A DNA stretch of 64,000 nucleotides, from contig CATKHK010000042.1 in the NCBI GenBank assembly GCA_949751835.1, forward strand, positions 248,001 through 312,000, written 5' to 3'. Both the position numbers and the translations under genes were made by a program. The notes under the pieces are model-generated. The model was not told the origin of the DNA. It saw nothing but the letters and a program-made list of their open reading frames with translations, and made no database searches. Source of the DNA: Blepharisma japonicum. Lineage: Eukaryota; Ciliophora; Heterotrichea; Heterotrichida; Blepharismidae. Shown piece after piece: positions 9,925-19,517 of the stretch. How positions within the stretch are numbered: the stretch's first letter is position 1; each line of letters starts with the position of its first letter.

Positions 9925-12381
9925 ATGGGTGATCGTACTCGCTATAGCATAGGGCAGAAGTTTATGCAGCAAGAACAATATGAAACTCTACAATCCAATT
10001 TCAACGAAGAGTATAATAAAACTGATAAAGAAATTGAAAGCGAATATTTTAACAGACGAAAATCAGATTTAAGCCATTTAGCTCAAGAAAATAATCAAAA
10101 AGCAAAGCTAATGAATAAATTGAATGAATTAGTGTTTTCAAACTCTCAAAAACAAAAACAAATAAATTCTTTAGTCAAAGAGATCTCTTCAATTAAGGGG
10201 AAATCAAGAAATATACAACAAGCATCGGCTAGAATTAACACAGAGAAAAGTTGTCAAACGTTATTTGATGAAATTGAGAACCTTTATAAAAAACTTAAAG
10301 ATTGTGAAATAAACGAACTGCTTGAGCAAGAAACTACTGATCAATTAAACTACATGTGAAAAAGAACTAAGGATCAGCACATTTTAGCAAAAGGGAAAAT
10401 TGAAGAAATATCTTCAACATATTCCAGGCTTACAAAAAATATTGAGGATATCAGGTCTATATCCCATAAATCCGGAACAAGTCTGCTAATTGCACAGTAT
10501 GAAGCTTTGAAAATGAGTAAAGTTTACAATAAAAGCAAAGAGATCAGATCACAAAAAATTGAATCAAAGCAAGATATTTTTGATAATATTAATAAGAAGA
10601 TAAAGCAAAGTAAAAAAGACATTACAATCAAAAAGCTTAAAAATGTAGAGTATGGCCAAAAAAAGAAGGTTTTATTCACGAGATTGGAAAATTCATTGAA
10701 CAGTTATAATCAGAATCAAGCGTCTTTTAGGCAATATAAAGAATCAACTGAGCAGGTAAAAGTGTTTTTACAAAAAATATCAGAAATTGTGGGCAAGGAT
10801 ATTAATCATGAAAAATTTGGCCCAACTGAAGCTGAGCAGATAATTAAAGAATATCAGTTAATTACGTATAAGAATGAAAGCTTAGAAAGATACTATATGA
10901 ATTTGGTGGACTCTCAAGAAGACCACAAAAAACGATATGAGGATCTTATAGCTGAGCTATCGGAATTTGGATTAAGTGGGACTTTATCTATCGAAATAAA
11001 TTCACTAAAAGAGAAATCCTCTTCTCTTTTTGAAAAAAATCAATTCAAAACCTACAACCAACTGCTCTCTGCCATTGAAGAAAAGCCCACCCCTTCTCAA
11101 CATTCGCTCTCCACCTCATACGAGAATTTTTCGATTTATGCATTACTATACTTGATCCAAATAGTCCAGAGACTAATTAAGCAAGTTGAATACATCGAAA
11201 ATGAAGCAAACTGCTCAACACTTAAAGGGCTAATAGAAAGCATCAAAGAGCGATTTAATGAGCTAAAAAAAGATACATCAATTAAAAAAAATGAAAAATC
11301 TTCATCAATGTTTGAAAAACCACTTGAATTTTCGCTTTATCTGCCACCTACAAGTAAGAACTCGTTTACTGAGCTTCTACAAGAAGCTGGAGAGCTTTCA
11401 GTTGTCCTTAACGAAAACGAAGATGAAAATGCCATTATTAAATACTTTACGAATCCTAAAGAAGTAAAAGAATTTTTATCAAATCTTGGAGATCGAAGCG
11501 CCTTAAATATATTAAATAATCTACCGAAGCTGATATGCACAGGCCATCAAAATTTGCAGATCAGATCACAAACATCTATATCAATTTTAAAAGGAATCTT
11601 AATTGCAATGGCAAAATATACCAAAGAATTAAATTTTCAGCTTGAAACTAATTTTGAAGGAAAAAGCAATACTGAAGCATTAAAAAAAGCTTCAGCAGAT
11701 ATGGAAGAGCTATTTTCAATCACAGAAACAACTGAAAATATAAAAACAACTGATCCCGTTGTCAAGTCGATTTTAGAGCACAAGAAGCGTCAAATCAGGA
11801 GACTCACCAAAAAGAACACCTTTGCTCTTAAAGACGATTTTGAGCAATTCGTAAACAGATTTGAAATCATGGAGCCTGCATTCAGCAAAGTAGAACAGGA
11901 TCAGAGAACCAAAATATTTGAGGAAATTAACGAGCTTTTTAGTGAAATCCCAGAGAGAAAGGGTGAGGAAGAAGAAAAAGAAGAAGGTGAAATTTCTGAT
12001 GAAACTCCCAAACAAATGAAATTGTCAAGAACCCATGCAAACTTGAAAGCTAGAACTAAAATTGACAGCCCAACCTTTAAAAGCCTACCTTTGATTTATA
12101 GCATGACTAATAGAAGTACTACATTCAGCAAGAAGGAAAAGGAAAAAAGAAATAAATTAGTTTTGCAAGAAATAAGACATCTTGAAAATAGGCTGAGGAA
12201 GGTAAAGGAACTCGAACAAAACAGCGAAAAAAATGAAGCAGAGCAGCTAATGAGCGCGGAATTATATTTAAAGCTGCCAAATATTAAGAAGCAATCATCT
12301 TCTCATGTCAAAAAGAATTCAAGCGAAACAGGCGTATCGAAGTCAATTGCTTCTATTGTATCTGGAGACAGTATTGTCTAG
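9925..12381 (+). CDS. Large coiled-coil protein, function unknown
   Basis: Encodes 818 residues, with one TGA Trp (10357-10359) and a TAG stop. Residues about 1-260 are almost continuous coiled coil; the middle (about 320-620) alternates helical stretches with Ser-rich linkers. The region near 680 is an acidic Glu-rich run (EEEEKEEGEISDE), and the tail is basic. No motor, kinase or membrane segment is seen. It starts 18 bp after the syntaxin-18 stop and converges with the next gene, 27 bp between stops. A structural role is plausible but unproven. Confidence 0.75.
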
Positions 12382-12408
12382 CTTTCCATGTTTTTAAAGA
12401 TTTTATTG

Positions 12409-13098
12409 CTAATCTAAGGTTAAATTATTCTTCCAGTTTTTCATATAATAAGCAGAAACCAATAATAGCCCACCTCCCACATATCCTAAATACCCAGTAA
12501 CCTGATATATTGTATGTGTACACTCAATTCTTTCCCCGACAATCCCTTCTTGAAGTTCAAAATCATTGGTTAAATTGCACATTGCATAATTATTGTTTCT
12601 GGAATCGGCAATCGCAAATAAATCAAACGTAGCTGCAATCGCTAATAATAAGCTGAAAAATATTGCACTGTTAATATGAAATTCTGCGAGTTTTTTATCT
12701 TCTTTCATTAAGGAAAATAATCCTATAAAAATAGCCATCCCAGCTCCAAGTGCAAAACAAATCCTCAGCTCAGTCATGGCATTTTCCCAAGGACAGACAA
12801 TATAAGCTGATGCTTTGACTTCATTATTTGAATTCAGTAATATTTCTGCTTTTAGCGGCCCTGTAAGAGTTCTGCAAGATGCACTTTGCCTAAGCTGCTT
12901 GCAAATGTATAAATGTTTTGGACTGCTATTATCCAATTCGCATTCCCACGCAGCTCCTGTTCCTTGTACAGAGAGTCCAAGGCTGATGAAAATTATCACA
13001 AGTGTGCCGAGCAGAATAAAAGTTGTCTTTCTTGTAGTATCATTGGCTTCGAAAATTAACTTTTTAGCATCTTCAGTGGTATTCATAAAGCCAATCAT
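12409..13098 (-). CDS. Four-TM membrane protein, function unknown
   Basis: Encodes 229 residues, TAG stop. Hydrophobic segments lie at about 27-45, 110-130, 143-166 and 195-217. The first loop carries four Cys plus an AWEC motif, and the second external loop contains two more Cys and an NLTND glycosylation-like site. The layout (4 TM, Cys-containing loops, short cytosolic ends) recalls claudin/MARVEL or tetraspanin-like proteins, but the CCG signature of tetraspanins is absent. Its start is 46 bp downstream of the MCM10 stop on the same strand. Confidence 0.7.
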   Translation of the reverse strand: MIGFMNTTEDAKKLIFEANDTTRKTTFILLGTLVIIFISLGLSVQGTGAAWECELDNSSPKHLYICKQLRQSASCRTLTGPLKAEILLNSNNEVKASAYIVCPWENAMTELRICFALGAGMAIFIGLFSLMKEDKKLAEFHINSAIFFSLLLAIAATFDLFAIADSRNNNYAMCNLTNDFELQEGIVGERIECTHTIYQVTGYLGYVGGGLLLVSAYYMKNWKNNLTLD

Positions 13099-13144
13099 AT
13101 TGGATTTATTTATTATTTATTTAAAAATTCATAAAATGATAGTT

Positions 13145-14122
13145 TTAGCTTTCGTTTGGCTTAAATCTTTTAAGGGCTGCGTCGTTATTTTGTTCTTTTT
13201 CCACAAATTTCCTTTTTAACTCATTTGCAATTTTTTCATCAACTTCTTCATTATTTACTTCAATTTCGACAGGCTTTACATATTCCTTGCTTTGCTTATT
13301 CCTCAGCGCTAAATAGCGATCTAGTTGGGTGAACTCTGAAGGTTTAGGCTCATACACATGCCTTGGCAAGTTATGCTTTTTAGGTGGCCCAACTTTTTCT
13401 CTTCTATTAGGAATAAAATCAACTTTGGCAAGCTCAGGTCTAAGACTTTTAATTTTCGGCCTTGAGTGTAGCCCACAAACTCTTCCATATTTGATGTTAA
13501 CATATCCTTCACATCTTTTATTACCTATGAAGCCATTGCATTTGTCATAATATAATGAAACTCCAATTCTGAGCAGCATTCCAGGCTTCTCAATGTTGTA
13601 TGATAAAATGTTGTCTTTGCCTTGAAAAGGTGAAGAATTCAAGACAGCGATGACTTCTCCTACAGGCAGATTCCACCAGGTATTATGAGCTTCCCCAAAC
13701 AAGAAAAATCTGATTTCGTTGCCTTCAAGATCTCCTAAGGTAAATATAATAAAATTGGTATTATTTTTAGCCTTTTTTACTTCAGATTTGAGAACAATTA
13801 TCCCAACAGTAACCCAATCCTGCTCCAGAACAGTTTCTAAAGTTATTAAACTTTGAATTTGGCTTAGTCTGATAAACCTTCTGTTCACTAAAACTCTGTC
13901 AAAATCTTCCTCTTCCAATAGTGGAGGCTTTCTAAATAAAACTTACTTTAAATAAATTTTTGAGTGTTTTTCAACTACGAATTGGATACCCGCGCTTTTT
14001 GCTTTCTAATTATTTCTGACCTGCTCTTCTTTCTCTTTCTGCAATTTATCTTTCAGCTCCTTTGTTTGCCTCTAAATATATATTACTCTTAGCTCTAATA
14101 TTTGTTCGTGATTCACCTCCAT
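13145..14122 (-). CDS. MCM10: MCM10 replication initiation factor
   Basis: Mcm10 binds DNA, the CMG helicase and Pol alpha at replication origins. Four exons (three 15-nt introns) give 310 residues, much shorter than animal MCM10. Order: N-terminal coil (residues about 1-29, starting MEVNHEQILELR), a conserved lead-in (HSKIYLKKPPLLEEEDFDR, then NRRFIRLSQI), the OB fold (DWVTVGIIVL, then LFGEAHNTWWNLPVGEV) and the CCCH zinc finger (CNGFIGNKRCEGYVNIKYGR then VCGLH). The basic tail ends KRFKPNES. The first 55 residues come from small exons recovered only by removing introns, and their fit to the MCM10 lead-in supports the splicing. It sits 27 bp downstream of the PLK4 stop. Confidence 0.9.
13932..13946 (-). 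other. 15-nt intron, MCM10 intron 3
   Basis: GTAAGTTTTATTTAG, phase 2; A at position 10. Confidence 0.9.
14006..14020 (-). other. 15-nt intron, MCM10 intron 2
   Basis: GTCAGAAATAATTAG, phase 0. The only intron seen here with C at position 3; removal eliminates an in-frame TAG; A at position 10. Confidence 0.8.
14072..14086 (-). other. 15-nt intron, MCM10 intron 1
   Basis: GTAATATATATTTAG, phase 0; A at position 10. Twelve codons precede it. Confidence 0.85.
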
Positions 14123-14149
14123 TTCGTAATTATGATTTATTATATTAGT

Positions 14150-15488
14150 TTAAATATATTGTGAATCAAAAGAGTTTTGTACTGAATGCTTTCTTATCAC
14201 ATCTACACAGTTAGATGCATAAAGATACAATTTTTCAGCTGATCTTGGCATTGTTTTTAAAGTATACCTTTTTCCTTGGTAAAATATTACTTGCCCATCA
14301 GAAGATACCTCTAAAAGTCTTTTTGAAATATAAACCTTTATGCTCCCTTGATTTGTGATCTCAATATATCCATTATTGAGAGTATGTACAAATGGATCTA
14401 AATTATAAAGACTGAGAGGCTGAATAGTTTCTAGCTGGAGGCTTCTTCTCACTTGTTGGGATTGATCGTACTTTAAAGGCATATTTTCACCTTCAGAAGA
14501 CTGAGTGGTTCTTGTACTGTGGGCAATTGATGCTCTGCTGCCATGATTTGTGTCAATTCCAGCTCTTGTTTTTGCTGTTTTAATAAGAGGTGATGTGTCT
14601 CCTTCATAATAGTCTCGATTGCAGTAGTCTGTTTTTATCTGTAACTTTGGGATTGAATTATTCTTAAAAAAAGGATGCGCCATTATTTGGCTTGTTGACA
14701 ATCTTTTCCATGGATCAGGTGATAGCAGCTGTGCAATCAAATCTTTTGCATTCTCACTTAAATAGTCTGGTATTGAATAATCCAAATTTTTTACTTTATT
14801 CAATGTCTGCTTTACTTCTGGACAATCAAAAGGTGGCTTCCCAACTAGGCACGCATATACAATGCATCCAAATGCTCATATATCTGATGCCAATCCATAT
14901 GGTTTTCTTGAAGCTGCTTCTCTAAATAGAATTTTACGGAGAAATGTAGTTTGGTGTCCCACAGATGGTTCTCCTCATCTCATCGTCCCCTTCGATTTCG
15001 ATTGCAAGTCCAAAATCTCCGATTTTTGCAATTGTTTTATTTTTGTTCAATAGCACGTTCCCCAGCTTTAAATCTCGATGAAAAATGCCTTTGGAGTGCA
15101 AAAGGTCAATTCCATTAATGATCTGCTTGCAGAGCCTTCTAGTTTCGCTTTCACTGAGTCTTTCTTTTTGCTTGATATACGAGTGCAGCTCTCCCCCACT
15201 GCAATATTCCAATAAAAGATAGATAAATGAGGAATCCTCAAAACTTGTATGAAGCTTGACAATATTGGGATGCTCAAGCTTCATTTGGATGCTTATTTCG
15301 TTTTTTATTCTGTTTAAAGCCTGCTCTGGTTTATTTCTTTTGATTACTTTGAGAGCAAATTCTTCATTCGTCTCAATTGATTTCACATGAAAAACGTCAG
15401 AATACCCACCACGGCCCAGTGGGCGGATTATTTCAAAATTCTAGGTAAAAAATACTTCAATACTTTGGGTTGGTGATGCTTCTTCCAT
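14150..15488 (-). CDS. PLK4: Polo-like kinase, PLK4/SAK type
   Basis: Kinase family that triggers centriole/basal-body duplication. Three exons (introns 15441-15455 and 14922-14937) give 435 residues. The kinase domain fills residues about 12-265: loop LGRGGYSDVFHV, HRDLKLGN, DFGLA, ICGTPNYISPE, and subdomain IX SDIWAFGC, whose invariant Trp is TGA. After a Ser/Thr-rich linker comes a C-terminal module (LNNGYIEITNQGSIKVYISK) that resembles the C-terminal polo-box region of PLK4. The protein is less than half the size of animal PLK4 and seems to lack the large cryptic polo-box pair. The first 11 codons are a separate exon. It could alternatively be a second PLK1-like paralogue with a reduced tail. 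Confidence 0.85.
14922..14937 (-). other. 16-nt intron, PLK4 intron 2
   Basis: GTAAAATTCTATTTAG, phase 2. The only 16-nt intron found; the A six bases from the 3' end is kept, so the extra base lies between the 5' site and that A. Confidence 0.9.
15441..15455 (-). other. 15-nt intron, PLK4 intron 1
   Basis: GTATTTTTTACCTAG, phase 0; A at position 10. Separates the 11-codon first exon from the kinase domain. Confidence 0.88.
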
Positions 15489-15709
15489 TTTAAAACTTTA
15501 ACTGATTCCATCACAATAATTGACAGAAAATCAAATGTTAAAAATATTGATAGATTTTTCTCAGAAAATTGGTCAAATAAGATAAACTTTTTAAATATGG
15601 AAATATAAAACAATATATACTATGAAACTTTTTTCTGTGAATAAATAATTTCAAAAAGTCAAAACTTTGAATTTTCAACTTTAATAATAATCTATCATTT
15701 TTTTTGATC

Positions 15710-17086
15710 ATGGACCAATTCAACATAAATTCATTATCAACCCCACACCTAATTTCACGTACTCCAAGGATCGTTAAAAGCCAATATGCATTGCAAGCAA
15801 CTAGCCCACAATTCAGCTCTACTTCTAAATTGCCTTATGAAACAAAAAATTTTGAAATTTATCCGATTTCTGATTCAACAAGAGTATCAAGTAGTGCAAG
15901 AACAAAAAAACCAATAAAGTTTCCTAGCTCCCCTGGCTCTCAAACACCAAAATCTAACTATAGTTCAAATTCTACAGGTAGAACGCTGTCATCAAGTGCG
16001 TCTCTCCAATCTTTACAAAATAAAAATATAATTTCTAGTTCAAGATCAGAAATTCAGCCCAAGCAGTCATTATCTAGAGTTAATTCTGCCTCGACAAAGA
16101 ATTTGACACCAAAAGCTTCAAGAACGCCAACCAATCGATCTACACGAAACAAAATGAGTAAATCTGTATCTGCGTCTAAAATATACCAGCCTAGCATTGT
16201 CAAAGAAAAACAGCTTAACAGTCCTAGAGCTGCTGAGCAGCGCAAAGAGTCGGAATTTTCCCAATTAATCACACAAGTAAAATCTCCAGAAATGTCAAAA
16301 ATCGCCAAAAGTACAGAAGATTTAAAAGAAATAAGTGATGCTGTGTATCGTGAACATCTTTTCCAAACCTTCCAAGCTTTGAAATTCGTAAAGATGCTGC
16401 CAGCTATAGATCCCTATCAAATTCAAGCTAAACGAGTAAATTTGCCAAAGAAGCCAGGATATTTAAACAAAAAGACTATTGTTTTTGATTTAGATGAAAC
16501 CTTAGTTCATTGCTGTGAAGGACAAGAAAATTCAAAACCTGACGTAATCCTTCCAATTACTTTTCCTACAGGGGAGGTTATAAATGTAACTGTTATTTAG
16601 GCTGGAATAAATATTAGACCATATGCAAGAGAAGTATTAAAAGAAGCAAGCGCAGAATTTGAGGTCATTATTTTCACTGCGAGCCAAAAATGCTATGCAG
16701 ACGTCGTTATTGATTTTCTTGATCCAACTGGAGAGTTTGTACATCATAGACTTTTCCGAGAAAACTGTATTAATGTGCAAGGCGTTTTTATTAAAGATTT
16801 GAGAATCTTGGCAAATAGAAGAATCCAAGATATAGTGATTGTGGATAATGCTGCTTATAGTTTTGGGTATCAGCTAGATAATGGAGTTCCTATTATTTCA
16901 TGACATGATGACCCAAATGATAAAGAACTCTTTAATTTGATGGATTATATTAAAACTCTTGCGAGAGCTCAGGATATAAGAGAAATAAATAGGAGAACGT
17001 TTAGGCTGAATACGTTTTATGAAGATTATATTGAGCAGTTTTTGCAGCCGGAAATTAACACAAAAACACCTTACAAAAAATACTAG
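15710..17086 (+). CDS. FCP1/SCP-like (HAD family) protein phosphatase
   Basis: Two exons separated by a 15-nt intron (16586-16600) give 453 residues; TAG stop. Residues about 1-255 are Ser/Thr/Lys-rich and disordered. The C-terminal FCP1-homology domain has the catalytic DxDxT motif (TIVFDLDETLVHC), then RPYAREVLKEAS, the second HAD motif around FEVIIFTASQKCYADVV, and the distal Asp pair in DIVIVDNAAYSF. It matches the CTD small phosphatases (SCP/Dullard/TIM50 group), which remove phosphate from Ser/Thr, for example on RNA polymerase II CTD. One Trp (SWHDD) is TGA. I took the ATG at 15710; a TTG just upstream is in frame. The exact substrate is unknown. Confidence 0.87.
16586..16600 (+). other. 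15-nt intron of the FCP1/SCP-like phosphatase
   Basis: GTAACTGTTATTTAG, phase 0; A at position 10. Removal joins the two halves of the HAD domain. Confidence 0.9.
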
Positions 17087-17289
17087 AAAACAATACTAAT
17101 TAAAAGCAATAATTGATAAATTCTGAAAAATATTTTGTTAAGAAAAATTAATATTTAAGCTAATTATAAGAATTTTCTTTGCCTTTGAAAATAGTTAATA
17201 AAATTCATAGGCAGATAAGATTTAGAGAAATAAGCTTTCTCTCAGCAGGAAAAAATAGAAATTTAATTTTTAATAATCAACTAAGATAC

Positions 17290-18696
17290 TTATTTGTGTC
17301 TTATGCTTAGCCAATCTACTTTTTTGAGTAGAACTAGCATGGCTATTGATGCTAAAGATTCAGCAACAATAAAACTATATAATTATTACCCTCCCCATAT
17401 TCCACTAAGATTCCAGTCAAAATAAAAGGTAAACAAAATTCCTGATGGTATTCCAACTACATAGTATATCAACAAAAATATTATTGCAGCTTTATCTTGC
17501 AGCCCAATTCCTCTGAGAACTCCTTGAAGGTTTGTTTCACATGCAGTCACCATTAGAAGCATCCCCAGCATCCAGCAAGTATTAGCCGCAATTTCTTGAA
17601 CTTCAAGATTCTAAATGATAGTTACTGCAGAAAAATAAGCCGGCCATATATCTCTTAAAGCGACTGTTAAAGCAGATAGCGGAAAAACAGTGAGAAGTAA
17701 GAATATAAACGATGCATATACATAATTATGTGCCTTTTTTCTATTGTCTGCTCCCAGTGCTTTGCCAATTGACACTGCAACAGTTTGCCCGCTAGCAACT
17801 GGTATCATAAATATGACAGAGCTTAAGCTTACCATGCATACATGAGCTGTTTGAATTGGGACACTGAGCAGCCCCGCTTCTATATGACCAATCTCGTAGT
17901 TAAAAAACACGAAGAAATATAAAATCGCTGAAGAAAATGCTATTTTCAGGAACATTTTTTCCTGCTTTCAAAACTTTCTGGTAGTCCAGGGTGATTTAGA
18001 TCGTAAATCAAACTTGTAAATACGATTATAAAGCAAAAGCAGCAAAAAGCTTAAGCAATAAGTTACTGAGGTAGCACAGCCAGCACCAAAAGCTTCTAAA
18101 TCAAATACTATTATAAAAATATAAGCTCACAAAGAATGAATTACTCCAGTAATGCATCCAATTGTCATTCAAGGCCAAAATATGCCTTGTGCTTGAAAAT
18201 AGCGTTTGTGTGCTTCATACAGGTAAGAGAAGAAATATCCTATTGCACAGCCATGCAAAAAATCCTCGCAATATTCAGCAACTTCTTTGTTTATATTTAT
18301 GAGTACCAAAATATGCTTTACATAAAATCATGTGCTTACACCAAATAAATAGAAAATCATCATTACAACAATTCCTCTGTTTAATCAATTTCCAACCTTT
18401 AAATATTTTTGTTTTCCATAAGCCTTTGAACATAAAGTGTCTAGTCCTCCTGCAAGTCCAAAAGAAAATGCATTTGCAGTCATGTTTGCCCACATATTTC
18501 CTAGCCCGACTCCAGCAGCAATTTTAATATCTTTATCAGATAAAAAAATTAGATTCATTGATCTGATTTGTATTTGAATAATCAAACCAATTGACACATG
18601 AATCACATTTCTTGAAAATTCTGAAAAAAGATCTTTGAACTTGTACTGATTTTCTTCAAGTAAAGGCTCTTGGCTGATTTGGATAGCAGTGGACAT
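17290..18696 (-). CDS. MATE-family multidrug/toxin efflux transporter
   Basis: Secondary antiporter that exports cationic compounds in exchange for H+ or Na+. Three exons (introns 17611-17625 and 17375-17389) give 458 residues, the usual length for the family, with about 12 TM helices. The first half has the MATE-typical stretch GLAGGLDTLCSKAYGKQKY (GxxxALxTLxxQAxG in the family), and the second half the equivalent IPVASGQTVAVSIGKALGA. Five Trp codons are TGA, so the standard code would scatter it into fragments. The last exon is only about 28 codons and supplies the final helix. Confidence 0.88.
17375..17389 (-). other. 15-nt intron, MATE intron 2
   Basis: GTAATAATTATATAG, phase 2; A at position 10. 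Confidence 0.88.
17611..17625 (-). other. 15-nt intron, MATE intron 1
   Basis: GTAACTATCATTTAG, phase 0; A at position 10. Confidence 0.9.
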
Positions 18697-19517
18697 ATTA
18701 TTATATTGCCATTAAAAGTAATAAATTGAAGTTTTATTGGATTATTTCAATGAGTCAAAAATAAATTTTATCACTTTATAAAATTTAATAAATAAGAATA
18801 TACTGAATAAAAGATCAATAAATAAATCAAATGATTAAATTTGTTGATAAACTAATTGAAATTCTATTTTTGGTAGATCCTAAGGAATATTTAGCAATTT
18901 TCAATTTAGGTGCGAAATAATCACAAAAATCGATTGCGAAGTATATCACGAAATAATTTGCAATTGAGCATTAATTCAGATTTAAGTGCCAATAATATGA
19001 ATTAATTACTGATGGCTACTTGAAGTTTGAATTCTATTTCAAAAATAAAGAAAATATGATTCGAAAAGCCAAAAAATTGATACTAAAAGTTACTCTGATA
19101 CTTTTAATTAATTATTTAGATTATCTCTGAGAAGTCAAAATAATATCATATATAAATAGTCTTGAGGCTAATACAATTAATTTTCGTCAAAGTCATAGTC
19201 AATCAATGCAAACCTCTTAAGAAAATTCTAGCATACTTAGTTTGAAAAAGGGGTAGCCTGCATCAAGTTTTTCTGGATATTTTTTTTATTCTAAATTATA
19301 ACAGCCATAAAAAAAAAGCTCAATTTCCTTTGAATATTATTTAGGCCATTTTATGTTTAAGTAATTTGAATTAAGATTAAAAATCCTTCGATTTTTGTTA
19401 AAATATTAAAAATAAACCAGCTCAGGACAGCTGAATTATAAATATATATTTATTCCCAAATTTAAAACAAAGTTTATTGTACAAGGTAAAATTCTGTTCA
19501 TTTATATAATAAATTTG
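18697..19517. other. Intergenic region
   Basis: About 820 very AT-rich bases between divergent genes. The longest frame opening with ATG is about 29 codons (near 18831) and looks random. No tRNA-like fold or repeat was recognised. Confidence 0.5.
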
